From Dryocosmus kuriphilus (Eukaryota > Arthropoda > Insecta > Hymenoptera > Cynipidae), in contig CM076193.1 in NCBI GenBank assembly GCA_038277395.1, forward strand, positions 145,565,813-145,629,812: DNA of 64,000 nt. The letters are read 5' to 3'. The notes below the pieces were generated by a model. The model did not search any database and was not told the DNA's origin. It was given only the letters and a program-made list of their open reading frames with translations. The translations under genes were made by a program, and so were the position numbers. Shown here piece after piece: positions 11,576-23,409 of the stretch (the first letter of the stretch is position 1; every line of letters begins with the position of its first letter).

Positions 11576-12949
11576 TTATATTTATTGTCCTTATTAAACT
11601 CAAATTTAATACCAATATTTTTATACTGCCGATAAGTATTAATAATACATTAAAATTTCTTTAAACTACTGAAAATATGATGCTTAATTACAAAACAAAA
11701 ACAATATTTTCAAAAGTTTTGAGAAATTTTAATGTAGTATAAATAATTAATAATAATATTATAATGTAAACATAATACTTCTATTTAATTGTGACAATAA
11801 ATATTAATACTACTGTTTAAATGAAGATAAGAGATCTTTGATTTCAACTGGAGAATTCACCAACTTCAGGAGAATTCAAATGACTTCAAGTGACTTCAGA
11901 TAATTCAGGAGACTTCAGGAGATTTCATTAAAAGCTCGATTAAAACTCTACACCTGACTTCACGAGTTGTCAATCCCTCGATTCCAGGTCATTGTCATGT
12001 TTTTCAAGGTTTTTTCTGCGATTTAAAAAATTCCACGTCAAATTGTAGATTTCTCAAGGTTTCAAGGTCAAATCGCTACCCTTTTAGATATAAAAAACGG
12101 TCCATATGAACAAACTTCTACTTGGCTACCGCATCCTCCAACAATAAACAATAAAAACTAATCCCCTAAAATACCACATGGACAAAAGCAAAATCCGTTA
12201 AATCATTTTTATGAATTTTTTTACGACCCTTATTTTATCGCGTTAAGTTTTCATTGCCTTCAAACTTGTGATGCACACATGTAGGTGCTTGTATGGCGTT
12301 TATGTGGTACGTGAGGCTCAGGAAAGCGGCCAGGGGTGGGAAAAATGGTTTGAGGTTGAGGGGTTGATAGGGAAGTGGGAGGGGGGTTAGGTAGGGACAA
12401 GAGGGACGATATATAATGTTCCGCGATATTAAACGGGACGCATTCCACCGAAGCCATCCTCTGGTCCCTACTATGAATGCTTCTCCTACAACCACCCCAA
12501 CCCTTCACAGGACGCCCCCCCCCCACCTTCCCTCAAACACGACCAACTCAACCCCGATAGAGCTCGCAGCCATGGCCTACCGGGATCTCGGCCGAGCGAC
12601 GTTCCCCCAAATCGTTATACGCCAAATTTACAGCTTACCTACTACCTAATACAACGCCGTTACTGCACCCCTGGGTCGGATAGAGCCCCCCCCCCCCTCA
12701 ACCACCAACCCCTTATATTCATCCCCGAGGGACGGATAAGCGAAACTCCAAATCTGCTTCGTGCTGCAAAGTTAACCGGGCACTTTGCGTCGCCGTATTG
12801 CCTGTGGTGTGTTATACCTACTTCCGGTTCAGTAATTACTTTAAAAGGGTCAAAAACGCCCCACCACAGTGAGGACAAAGTGAAATTTTTGGTTTGAAAT
12901 TTCCAGAGGTTCGTACCTCGTAATTGATTTAAAGTTCTGAAATTGAAGA
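11576..12949. other. No gene recognised; AT-rich then host-like GC-richer sequence
   Basis: 11.58-12.24 kb is AT-rich and featureless apart from a 'gacttcagga' rich stretch (11850-11950) and a 'ttcaaggt' stretch near 12000. 12240-12900 is more balanced, with C-runs at about 12511 and 12687. It looks like non-repetitive host sequence. Open frames there are overlapping on both strands and show no recognisable protein. Confidence 0.4.
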
Positions 12950-12952
12950 TTA

Positions 12953-15591
12953 CACAGGCCGACAAGGAAACAAACCCAGAAAGCGGACAATACGTATCCG
13001 AAGGTTTTTGATATGCTGAATCTGAATTTGGCCTCAGAATTGTCCCATCACCTCATAGTCCAGGGAATGAAACGAAAAACAGGGTCTAACCTCCGAATTC
13101 TATGGGATAGCACCGATTTAGATGGAATTTTGTAATTAACTTCGTTTTACCCTCTATATCAAATCTGATATGATGAAAAAGTGCGCTTTATAATTGTAGG
13201 GGGTGAAAACTACCCCTAATGTTTAAAAATTAAAATAATAGGAAAATAGGTGTTTTACAAGCTAAAATTCATGTAAATAGGCAAAATAAATATTGTTGTG
13301 CATTGAGGGTTATAGTACACATGATTATTTTGAAATTTCAGCCCTTAAAAACAACCCTTGATGAGGAAAAATGAAAAAAAAAATTTTCAGCGTTTTTAGC
13401 AATTTGATAGTGAATAAGATTTGTTTTACATGTTGTCGATACAGTTAATTATTAATAGCCTAGCTTCCACCCTTCAAAACCACCCCTAATGAAAAAAAAA
13501 ACTTATTTTGCATTTTTCCACAGTTTCAAATGGCTTAATAGTATAAATAGTTAAGTTAAAATCTAATGCATGTTTACAAGGCCATTGGTAATTTTTTGCA
13601 TTGCTTCAACCCTTAAAAACCACCCTTAAAAACAAACTTAATTAGATGAAAATTGCTAGGTAGAATTGCTATATAACATTAATAAAAGTATTCTATGTGC
13701 CTTTTAAAACTTTATTATTTTAAAAAATAATTGTACAAATGACAATCCTTTAAGATATTGTAATCGTTTCAGGTGTTTATATTATCATCTTCTTCCTCGT
13801 CCTGCATTTCCTCGTCTTGATCCGTAATTGGAGGAGAGTTGTGACAGTTGTTGTGTGACAGTTTTTTAGCGATATCTCCGTTAATTTTAATGCTATTTAG
13901 ACGATTAAAAAATAAATTTAAAGGAAGTTTCAACAGCTATAACTCCAAATTTTTTCGTTTTTTTAAGTTGTGTACTTTTTACAATTTTTGAGGTTAAAGG
14001 GCTCAAGACACCTCACCTTCATTCTCGATTTCAAACTTCTATCGGCTATATCTTCGTCAATTTTTATTTCACAAACATGAAAAAAAACCAAAATATTCGT
14101 CTGAAAAAACCCTACATTTCATATTCTTACATATTTTTCGTTATGATTTTTTTTTTTTAAGTTATTTAATAAAAAAGGCAATTTTTTTAAATATTAAAAA
14201 AAAAATTTATAAAAAATCACGATTTTTAAAAAAATATGTACTTTAAATCGCTGAAACGCCTTGAACATATTGTTGGTACCTAAGTAAAGTTAATTGTACA
14301 AGGGTACGCTTTAATTTTAATTTTTGTAATAAATATATCATTTTTTATGATACTTTTTTTTTTCTTTAAATGCAGAAAATTTTTCTTTTTTTTTATCATA
14401 ACTTTTTTAATTTTTTATGCTAATGACTTAAGATCAAGTTTATTTTAAAGGTTTTTGATAGTACTTCAAAAATGCATGGGATATTTTTCTGAAAAACGTG
14501 AAATTTTTTAATTATTTCACGTTAAATACATTACATTTTGTTACCTAAAAGAAAGAGGTCATGTTCAAACAGTTGTATCTCCGCGCCGGTTGCATCTACA
14601 TAGATCAAACAAAAACCAATCTTTTCCTTTTTATATAAGCTTCATTTTTGCTGATAACATTTTTTTTTTTTGTAGGATCAAAAGTTTCCGAGGTATTTGA
14701 GAAGAACGAATGAAAAAAACGTCGTTTTTTTCATGAAAAATTCAGATTTTTGATCACGAATTACTCGAAAAGTATTAACTTTTCGAAAAATACTTATAGA
14801 GGACTTTTTGCTTAGAATTCATCCCTCTATCTAATTCTGTAGTTATTTTTAAGATTTTATTTTCCATCCCCTAGAAGGGGTGGTTTTCACCCCCTAAGCA
14901 AAAGCGCACTTTTTCATCATACCACATTTGATATAGAGGGTGAAACGAAGTTAATTCCAAAATTTCATCCAAATCGGTCCTATCTCATAGAATTCGGACC
15001 CCAAACGGTTCAGTCCCTGGACGATCAGGTCTCCGAGATATTCTAACCTAACGTGCAAAAAAGAAGGTTTTTTGCTATATTCAGGGTTATATGACATCTA
15101 GAATTAATTTTTTTTTCTAAAAACCGATCAGGACACTTTAAATTACCTCTCTTACCCTTCAAAGCACTTTTTCAATTTTTGATAAATCTTTATTTTTCGC
15201 GGAGATATCGTTCAATGAAGTTTACTACTTTAGCCTCCTTATTATAGCATGACCAAAATAATAAGTAGGTACGCTAAAGTAGTAAACTTCATTTAAGGAT
15301 ATCTCCGCGAAAAGTAGACATTTCTCAAATATTTAAAAAGGGTTTTGAAGGGTATGAGTAGTAGCTTCAAGTGACCTTACCAGTTTTTAGAAAAAAATTA
15401 ATTCGCAATATCATATAACCCCGAATATAGCAAAAAATCTTGTTTTTTGCACTTTTAGGTTAGAATATCTCGGAAACCTGAGGTGATGAGACAATTCCGA
15501 GGCCAGATTCAGATTCAGCGTATCAAAAAACTTCGGATACGTATTGTCTGCTTTCTGGGTTTTTCCCTTTTTGTAATTTTGTCGGCCTGTG
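12953..15591. mobile_element. 2.6-kb TIR element with TTA target duplication
   Basis: Ends are CACAGGCCGACAA and its inverse TTGTCGGCCTGTG-like sequence, flanked on both sides by TTA (12950-12952 and 15592-15594). The terminal ~250 bp at each side are inverted copies: the 'cttcggatacgtattgtc' region, a block ending in AGAATTCGG, and a block containing AAAGTGCGC. A second, tighter palindrome sits at 15030-15475, centred near 15250. A 3-bp TTA duplication fits PIF/Harbinger-like elements, but the TIR does not clearly match that group, so class is left open. Internal AT-rich DNA carries one possible coding remnant. Confidence 0.65.
13780..13950 (-). pseudogene. Possible transposase C-terminal remnant with acidic tail
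   Basis: On the minus strand an open stretch reads NRLNSIKINGDIAKKLSHNN, then CHNSPP and ends DQDEEMQDEEEDDNINT before TGA (about 13780). An acidic, low-complexity tail just before a stop, inside a TIR element, is what a decayed transposase C-terminus would look like. No catalytic residues are visible and upstream frames are closed. The family cannot be named. Confidence 0.25.
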
Positions 15592-16189
15592 TTATTTTTC
15601 CAAGAGATCTGTCAAAGTCGACATTTTTGAACAAATTTAATCAATTTCCTATTTAAGTCGCAGAAAGCTGATATTTCGATATTTCCCTAAAAACATACAG
15701 AATTCGTAGCTTTACTATCGCTGAATGAAAATATACGTTTTAAATAAAATTTCTTTATTTCTTTAATTTTTATAAACAAATACACTTATTTGGCATTTTT
15801 ATAAACAAAAAATTTTTATTTTCTGCGGAATAATTTCTTTTGATTTCATAAATAACATCCTGACACAATAGATAACCATTTAACAACGATTGAAATTATT
15901 ATAAACAATTATTGCAAACAAAAAATGCACTTCTTTAGCGTTTTTGCAAATAATTTATTTTTTATTTTTTGCGGAGTCATTTATTTTCATCTCAAGAACA
16001 GTATTTGGGTACAATAAGTTTTTATTCAACAACATTTGTTTCGGGGCAATTCTTAAACTTAGAAAATATTTCAAACTGAAATTCTTGAAAATATTGAAAG
16101 TTAAATGCCTTCCACTTAGAAAACATTTTAGACTGAATACTTCCAACTGGAAAATACTCAACCTTGAATGCCTATAAAACGGGTATTCT
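15592..16189. other. No gene recognised; AT-rich spacer
   Basis: AT-rich DNA with overlapping short open frames on both strands at 15944-16177 that are Phe/Lys/Leu-rich and look compositional rather than coding. It includes the left copy of the hAT target duplication GGTATTCT at 16182-16189. Confidence 0.4.
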
Positions 16190-16456
16190 CAGGGCTCGGA
16201 ACTGCTGAAGCCTTAAAAAATGGTAAAACAGGTACCTACCATATTTTTAGAATAGAAGTAACCACAAAGTAACTTAAATTTGTACAAAAGAAACCAACAC
16301 GAAAACACAATTTTTGAAAATAGTGCAGTTTTACAAAGTTTATAAAGTACTAAAATAGAATTTTGAATTATTTAGACAAACTTTCTTCCACAGATTTAAT
16401 ATTTCACAAAGATTTCAAATTAAATAAAATAGTTTAGTAATGCTAAAAATAAATAG

Positions 16457-16519
<63 letters not shown>
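16457..16519. repeat. (TA)n microsatellite
   Basis: An uninterrupted AT/TA dinucleotide run of about 63 bases. Confidence 0.95.
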
Positions 16520-16522
<3 letters not shown>

Positions 16523-16539
16523 TATGCCTGAAAAATTAT

Positions 16540-17650
16540 ATACATGTTAAAAGGTTTCAGAATATTTCAAGAGATTTTATAAGATTTAAAGAGATTTCAT
16601 AAGAGTTAAAAAAAATATTTGAAGTTGTAAAAATACATTTTTAAACACACTTAGAATTTTAGACACATGACCAGGTGCACTGTTTTGGAAATATTTTTAA
16701 ATTATTAAAATGCCAAACAGTTTAAAAGATTTCAAGGGATTTATAGAAATTTCCAGAGATTAAAAATATTTAACAAAAATTTCAAAAGAAATAGTTTAAT
16801 AAATCTAAGAATAAATCGTTTCATGTATTTTTTGACAATTGTGTTTGAAGCTATAAAAATACATTTTTAAACAAACATGCGAATAGATTTTTCTACTTTG
16901 GAAATATTTTAAAATTATATAAAAGTGCCAAAAGATTTTTAAGATTTCAAAAAATTTCATGAAAGTGACTATAAATTGCTATAAAAATATGTATTTAAGT
17001 AGGCACTTCGAACTTTTGACACGTGAATAGACTTACCATTTGGAAAGTATTTTTACATTATAAAAATGCCTAGAGATTTTATAAGATTTCAAAACCCTTC
17101 AAAGGATTTTTAAAGATTTCAAGAAATTAAAAAAATTCCACAAAAAAATCAAAAGATAGTTTCCTAAAACTAAGAATAAATCGTTTTATGTATTTTTCGA
17201 TAATTATACTTAAAGCTATAAAAATACATTCTTAAATAGACACCCAGAACATTTGAAACGTGAATAGATTTCACATTTTGGAAACATTTTTAAATTATAA
17301 ACATTCCAAAAAATTTCAAAACATGTCCAGGGATTTTTAAAGACTTAAAGAGATTTCAAGAAAATGAATATAAATTGCTGTAAAAATACATTAAGTAGAC
17401 ACTTAGAACTTTTGATACGTGAATAAATTTGCCATTTTGGAAATATTTTAAAATGACAAGAATTTGCAAAGATTTCAATACATTTTAAGAGATTTTATAA
17501 GATTTTTACAAGATTTCAAAAGATTTGAAAAGAGTTTATAAGAATTCAAAAGATTTCACAAAATTTCAAGGGATTTTTAAAGATTTCAAGAGATTTCACA
17601 AAAATGACTCTAAATTGCTATAAGGATCGTTCTTTAGGACAAAAAATGCA
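16540..17650. repeat. Degenerate AT-rich repeat (GATTTCAAGAGATTT type)
   Basis: Loosely repeated blocks contain GCTATAAAAATACATT (about 16850, 16980, 17217, 17380) followed by 'tttggaaatattt' and runs of 'agatttcaagagattt'. Spacing is irregular, roughly 130-240 bp. An inverse-orientation relative, rich in 'ccttgaaatc', covers about 38680-40100. Confidence 0.55.
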
Positions 17651-17665
17651 ACAAATAGTAAGCTG

Positions 17666-18321
17666 GGATGGAGTTCCGAAAACCGGAAACCTCTGATTTT
17701 CTTGGGTCTCCGTATACTTACGTATTTTGACGTGCTGATTACGAAAATGATAATGAAAATTGGCGACAAGGACGTCTTCATGGTAAAAACCATAAAAACC
17801 CCCATAAAAATGATGATTTTTTTCATTATCTCAGTAAATACGGAGAATTTTAAAAAATGTTTCAAACAAAAGTTCTAGCTAGTATAAAAATACATCTTTT
17901 TTGTATTATACACTTTTTGCCTAAAATCATTATTTTTCGAGAAAAAGAGGATTGCGTTGGAAAAACCATAAAAAAAAAAGAAAACAGTTACAGATATGCG
18001 TTCGGTCACGATTGACCCCCTGTCCAAAGTTATCTGGGGGGGGGGGGGGGGGGGCACGAATTTACTGGATAGTTACGAAAATGCGTTCAGCTACGCTCGT
18101 CCCCTTTTCCAGGTGTAAGTGGGGGGGGGGGGGGCTAAGCATATACTGACTAGTTACGAAAATGCGTTCAGTTACGTTCGTCCCCTTTTCCAGGTTTAAA
18201 AAGGGGACGAGTGTGACTGAACACATTTCCGTAACCAGTTAGTAAATACGCCCCCCCCCCCCCGCAAAACTTTAACCTGGAAAAGGAGGACGAGCGTGAC
18301 TGAACACATTTCCGTAACCAG

Positions 18322-18397
<76 letters not shown>

Positions 18398-18877
18398 GGG
18401 GGACGAGCGTAACTGAACGCATTTTCGCAACTAGCCAGTAAATTCGTAGATGTATTTTTATACTAGCTAGAACTTTTCTTTGAAACATTTTCACCTATTC
18501 GGAACTGCACCCCTCAGAGTTCCAAAAACCCAAAACCGAACGCATATCTGTAACGGTTTTCTTTTTTTTTTTGTGGTTTTTCCAACGCAATCCTCTTTTT
18601 CTCGAAAAATAATGGTTTTAGGCAAAAAGTGTATAATACAAAAAAGATGCATTTTTATACTAGCTAGAACTTTTGTTTGAAACATTTTTCAAAATTCTCC
18701 GTATATACTGAGATAATGAAAAAAAATCGTAATTTTTATGGGGCTTTTTATGGTTTTTACCATGAAGACGTCCTTGTCGCCAATTTTCACTATCATTTTC
18801 GTAATCAGCACGTCAAAATACATAAGTATACGGAGACCCAAGAAAATCAGAGGTTTCCGGTTTTCGGAACTCCACCC
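17666..18877. mobile_element. Palindromic hAT-like element with poly-G/poly-C core
   Basis: TIRs begin GG(A/G)TGGAGTTCCGAAAACCGG and extend about 330 bp on each side (17666-17990 versus 18530-18877). The exact 8-bp duplication GTAAGCTG occurs at 17658-17665 and 18878-18885. The centre (17995-18440) holds repeats of an ~80-100 bp unit with CGTCCCCTTTTCCAGG and homopolymers: G19 at 18036, G14 at 18121, C13 at 18251 and C74 at 18322. It lies wholly inside the larger hAT-like element, so it inserted later. Confidence 0.75.
18322..18395 (+). repeat. C74 homopolymer
   Basis: Seventy-four consecutive C followed by seven G. Length in an assembly is unreliable for such runs. The bracketing sequences at both sides are mirrored copies of the CGTTCAGTTACG/CGTAACTGAACG unit. 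Confidence 0.9.
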
Positions 18878-19007
18878 GTAAGCTGAAAGACGAAATAAGT
18901 AGCTTCTAGTAACCTCGAATAAAAAATGTAACTTTTAAGTAATCACAGATAAAAAAAGTAACCAAATTACTTCAAAGTAACCCGTTCTTCTAAGTCCTGG
19001 GTATTCT

Positions 19008-20130
19008 CTAATTTTAACTGTTTCAACAAAAAAATATTTCAATTACAAGGCATCCAGCTGTAAAATATTGTACAAGAAAAAGTTGATTATAACGAGAAGA
19101 ATGGAAATAACGCGGAGACGTGATAATTATAAAACCGAAATTAATTAAATTCGACAATTTAATAAATTACAAATTAAATTATATGATTTGGAAGGGACTT
19201 TGAGAGTCGACACTTGCACTTTGATCTCCGCACTCAGGAAGGCAATATCGCTGAGGTCGCTGCAGCCGTTAAAGAAAACGACTGCGTTCGCTCGAAGGCG
19301 ACTAATTAAAATTAACCCCGTTCCTCGCACGGTATTTCGGCGTGAAATTAATAAGAGAGCGAGGTAGATACAATATAGTGCGTATGTACCTCTATCTGTC
19401 CTTTACTCTCGACATTATGAGTTCTAATCGGTTCTGGCGCGAGCCGCTTCGATTTTATCGACGATTATCTACAACCGGCAAAACAGGTTTCGTAAAACGG
19501 GACAAATAAGTCTTTCATACATTGACCCGTGTGCACCTCAACTAGGGCAAACAAATTTTCCAACTTGTTTCATTTCATAAAATCGAACAAAGTTGAGAAA
19601 TTACTATTTTTTTTAAAAGTTGCATTATCCCTGAAAGAGTGAAATTAAAAGGGAAATAGAGTCACTATGGTGGAAAAAATGTTTACAGGAAAGAAGAACA
19701 TTTCTACAACTGTAATTTTTTGTAAAAACTTGTACTTATTTGTACAAAAATGAACAAAATTAAAAAAAAAATATATTAACTACAATTCGAAAATTTGTAT
19801 TATTTTTAATGTATAGTATTTTTTTACTTTGTTGGGAAAATCTGCAAGGCGTTAAAGAGAACTACAGGATTCTGCATTTTTAAAATTTGGGATTCTCGAC
19901 GCGCGCTACGCGCGCCGTGCTTCTCGCTCGATACGTTATTTGCGCTCATTGATGTTTTGTTAATTAAACATTTTTTTTTCAACAATTGTAAATATTTAGG
20001 AACAGACACACCTTTATTAGTGCCTTGTATTTACTGTGCTAAAGTTTCAAGGCGATTTCTCATTTCGTATGGACATGAGTTGGTCCAAAAAAAAAAATAC
20101 AGATAATGCTTCCAGTTTTAATATCCTTGT
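19008..20130. other. No gene recognised; host-like segment and AT-rich DNA with a CpG block
   Basis: 19150-19470 is balanced in composition and looks like non-repetitive host sequence, without a convincing frame. 19500-20130 is AT-rich, with an isolated hyper-CpG block at about 19890-19945 (GCGCGCTACGCGCGC) resembling the 3.9-kb repeat. Confidence 0.4.
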
Positions 20131-20466
20131 TAGGGAAACATAGATAATAAGAAGACACATTTTTCTCAGACATTAATTTAGACTATAATGTAAGATACAA
20201 AACTTACATGTATATCAATTTCGACGTTTCGAGTTCTAAACGAACTCCTCTTCAGGAATTAAAATTATTTAACTTGTATGGTACCTGATAAAAAACATTA
20301 GGACCGTCATTTTATCATAGTCTCTGTTAAAATCCATGGAAATTCCGCTCTTCAAATTTAAGAACAGCTGAAAAATTATCCAAAGTTTAATTTTTAATAA
20401 AATAAATTGTTATGATTAGAAAATCTGCAAAAGAAAATTTACCTTGTAGGTCAAAAAATTCAGTAA

Positions 20467-20790
20467 ACGTCGTTTACTGAATCGTGAAATCAAAGATTGC
20501 CATTCGCAACTTCATCATTTTTCAAACGTTTCTAATAACCTAAAAATTACTTTAAGGAATTCACTTCCATCTGAATTATATAACAATATTATTGAACATC
20601 AGATTAATTCAAATTTGCAATATAATGGAACGTCGTTTAATGAATCGTGAAATCAAAGATTGCCATTCGCAACTTGATCATTTTTCAAACATTTCTAATA
20701 ACCTAAAAATTACTTTAAGGAATTCGCTTCCATCTGAATTATATAACAATATTATTGAACACCAGATTAATTCAAATTTGCAATATAATT
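20467..20790 (+). repeat. 163-bp tandem duplication at the start of the PLE coding remnant
   Basis: The sequence starting ACGTCGTTTA at 20467 is repeated at 20630 with few differences. Both copies encode NREIKDCHSQL..FSN and NSLPSELYNNIIEHQINSN. The duplicate is 163 bp, not a multiple of three, so the two copies lie in different frames. Confidence 0.8.
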
Positions 20791-21463
20791 CTACTAAGAA
20801 ACAATTGAGTTTAAAAAAGAAATTAGATAGTTTAATGAAATTTAAATCACAAGAACATAATTCTGTTTTGAATCAAAATAGTATTAATGATAACAATAAC
20901 AACAACAATTCTGATCCCTGGATCAAAAATTTTAGTACTACATATTCAGATTCCAGATTCAGTTAATGATATTCTAAGATTAGGTAACAAAAGTTCTTCG
21001 TTTTTGACAAAAAGACAAAACATTGTTTTCGATATTATAAAGGATATAGAATCCAAAATGGAATTAATTGATAAAGAAAATAGTCGTGAGGCATTAAGAC
21101 ACCATATTTTAAATATTGGTAGTAAATTCATTAAAAAGGAACCATTTGTATCTGACTTAGAAAAGCAATTGGTACAAAGTATCAAAAAAAACAAACCTTT
21201 TTATCAATAACAATAAAAAACAATTATTAATAACACATGCAGACAAAGGAAATATCACTGCTATTTTAAATCGAGCAACTTATAATAAAAAAATGAAAGA
21301 TCTTCTTAATGATAATACCACCTATGAAAAAGTTAAATATGATCCGGTTAAAAATATTAAAAAAGAAGTATTTAAAACGATGGACTATTGGAGAACCAAA
21401 AGCTTTCTGGGTCAGAACACAAAAAGAAAAGACATTTTGGTTGATAAAACTAACATTCCTTGA
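20630..21463 (+). pseudogene. PLE polyprotein, N-terminal half (broken)
   Basis: Three successive frames give one PLE-type protein order. First MNREIKDCHSQLDHF to about 20935. Then, after a frame change, DSVNDILRLGNKSSSFLTK up to about 21210. Then, after another, ITHADKGNITAILN and DILVDKTNIP ending at a TGA (21461-21463). The 'ADKGN..(V/A)IL' motif and the following 'Y...M..LL.D...Y' are characteristic of the region ahead of the PLE reverse transcriptase. The protein would normally continue into the VYGLPKIHK motif, which is found after the 2.07-kb insertion. At least two frameshifts and a stop make it non-functional. Confidence 0.75.
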
Positions 21464-22211
21464 ATTGAACAGTATTGAAATAAATACTAATATTCTTATG
21501 GCGGCTGTGTATATCTAAAAATTGTAAGTAAAATTTCGTCGGTCTTTCAGCCAATTTATTGTAGAATGTAGAATAAATCAAACGAAGATATGATGATGAA
21601 AAAAAATCCAATTTAATAGTCAAAAATGTCCTTGACAAATTTATGTAAGATTTTAAAAAGTTTGACTTTTTTCCCAAAAATTTAATGCTTTCTACAATGT
21701 TATTAATTTCAAAATTTAAAATTTTCTTCTGAAAAGTAGTTTTAGTTCTATTGATAAACCAAACGAAGATATGATGAAAAAAATCCAATTTAATAGTCAA
21801 AAATGTCCTTGACAAATTTATGTAAGATTTTAAAAATTTTGACTTTTTTCCCAAAAATTTAATGCTTTCTACAATGTTATTAATTTCAAAATTTAAAATT
21901 TTCTTCTGAAAAGTAGTTTTAGTTCTATTGATAAACCAAACGAAGATATGATGATGAAAAAAATCCAATTTAATAGTCAAAAATGTCCTTGACAAATTTA
22001 TGTAAGATTTTAAAAAGTTTGACTTTTTTCCCAAAAATTTAATGCTTTCTACAATGTTATTAATTTCAAAATTTAAAATTTTCTTCTGAAAAGTAGTTTT
22101 AGTTCTATTGATAAACCAAACGAAGATATGATGAAAAAAATCCAATTTAATAGTCAAAAATGTCCTTGACAAATTTATGTAAGATTTTAAAAAGTTTGAA
22201 TTTTTTCCCAA
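21450..22211 (-). CDS. Antisense open frame of four 59-60-residue repeats
   Basis: A 253-codon frame stays open across four 177-180-bp units because the period is a multiple of three there. Each repeat reads INRTKTTFQKKILNFEINN through IKLDFFHHIFVWF. It ends in sequence outside the array (KLAERPTKFYLQF). The residues are basic and aromatic with no known motif. A shorter frame of the same kind is at 22471-22743. It is best viewed as a by-product of amplifying PLE coding DNA. Whether it is ever translated is unknown. Confidence 0.25.
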   Translation of the reverse strand: MGKNSNFLKSYINLSRTFLTIKLDFFHHIFVWFINRTKTTFQKKILNFEINNIVESIKFLGKKSNFLKSYINLSRTFLTIKLDFFHHHIFVWFINRTKTTFQKKILNFEINNIVESIKFLGKKSKFLKSYINLSRTFLTIKLDFFHHIFVWFINRTKTTFQKKILNFEINNIVESIKFLGKKSNFLKSYINLSRTFLTIKLDFFSSSYLRLIYSTFYNKLAERPTKFYLQFLDIHSRHKNISIYFNTVQFKEC

Positions 22212-22990
22212 AAATTTAATGCTTTCTACAATGTTATTAATTTCAAAATTTAAAATTTTCTTTTTGAAAAGTAGTTTTAGTTCTATTGATAAATCAAACG
22301 AAGATATGATGAAAAAAATCCAATTTAATAGTCAAAAATGTCCTTGACAAATTTATGTAAGATTTTAAAAAGTTTGAATTTTTTCCCAAAAATTTAATGC
22401 TTTCTACAATGTTATTAATTTCAAAATTTAAAATTTTCTTTTGAAAAGTAGTTTTAGTTCTATTGATAAATCAAACGAAGATATGATGAAAAAAATCCAA
22501 TTTAATAGTCAAAAATGTCCTTGACAAATTTATGTAAGATTTTAAAAAGTTTGAATTTTTTCCCAAAAATTTAATGCTTTCTACAATGTTATTAATTTCA
22601 AAATTTAAAATTTTCTTTTGAAAAGTAGTTTTAGTTCTATTGATAAATGAAACGAAGATATGATGAAAAAAATCCAATTTAATAGTCAAAAATGTCCTTG
22701 ACAAATTTATGTAAGATTTTAAAAATTTTGAATTTTTTCCCAAAAATTTAATGCTTTCTACAATGTTATTAATTTCAAAATTTAAAATTTTCTTTTGAAA
22801 AGTAGTTTTATTTCTATTGATAAATCAAACGAAGATATGATGAAAAAAATCCAATTTAATAGTCAAAAATGTCCTTGACAAATTTATGTAAGATTTTAAA
22901 AAGTTTGAATTTTTTCCCAAAAATTTAATGCTTTCTACAATGTTATTAATTTCAAAATTTAAAAATTTTCTTTTGAAAAAGTAGTTTTAG
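21560..22990 (-). repeat. 177-bp tandem array, ~8 units, derived from PLE coding sequence
   Basis: The marker GTAGTTTTAGTTCTATTGAT starts at 21736, 21913, 22093, 22271, 22448, 22625 (with one late variant at 22802) and 22981, giving periods of 177, 180, 178, 177, 177, 177 and 179. On the minus strand each unit encodes 59 residues including NRTKTTFQKKILNFEI, VESIKFLGK and LSRTFLTIKLDFFHH. The same peptide is encoded once on the plus strand at 23300-23405 as the continuation of a PLE N-terminal frame, so the array is an inverted amplification of that segment. Confidence 0.9.
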
Positions 22991-23085
22991 TTCTATTGAC
23001 ATAGTTCTATAGCCGACATAAGAATATTAGTATTTATTTCAATACTGTTCAATATCACTCAAGGTCAGTAACGTTTGTTTTTGCT

Positions 23086-23409
23086 ATGATGGGTTACCTC
23101 TCTTATATTGCAGAGAAATATGGTTGTGAAGCTAGATTTAAATTAGTAAATTGGATCAACATCCAACGAAAATTAATAAGTTTAAAAGAACAACGTACTT
23201 TTCTGATAAAATGTAGGAGAGAATGTATTATTCCAACCCACATCGAAAACCAAACTAATGTTAATGTTAACAATTTACACCACAAATTTTCATTAAAGTT
23301 CAATAGAACTAAAACTACTTTTCAAAAGAAAATTTTAAATTTTGAAATTAATAACATTGTAGAAAGCATTAAATTTTTGGGAAAAAATTCAAACTTTTTA
23401 AAATCTTAG
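23086..23409 (+). pseudogene. PLE N-terminal fragment (second copy)
   Basis: The frame starts MMGYLSYIAEKYGCEARF and includes LKEQRTFLIKCRRECIIPTH, followed by FNRTKTTFQKKILNFEI. The 'FL..CR...IIP' pattern is typical of the extreme N-terminus of PLE proteins. It ends at an in-frame TAG after FLKS; beyond it the reading (INLSRTFLTIKLDFF) continues the same protein past the stop. It lies downstream of the other N-terminal piece, out of normal order, which supports a separate PLE copy inserted here. Confidence 0.65.

Larger units (their letters stand above)
16190..18999. mobile_element. hAT-like non-autonomous element with 8-bp duplication GGTATTCT
   Basis: The left end is CAGGGCTCGGAA and the right end is the inverse of CAGGACTTAGAAGAA. 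GGTATTCT flanks both (16182-16189 and 19000-19007). An 8-bp duplication with CAGGG-type ends is typical of hAT. The interior has 'agtaacc' rich subterminal sequence at both sides, a long (TA)n, diverged ~'tttcaagagatttc' repeats, and a second hAT-like element at 17666-18877. No transposase frame was found. Confidence 0.65.

Noticed and set aside
18168..18494. 108-codon frame with a long Gly run
   Set aside because: Translation of the C74 tract within a hAT-like palindrome.
21560..22990. CRISPR-like regular repeats
   Set aside because: Unit is 177 bp with no unique spacers; it is a tandem duplication of PLE coding sequence in a eukaryote. The same reasoning applies to the 155-bp array at 6.9-11.3 kb.
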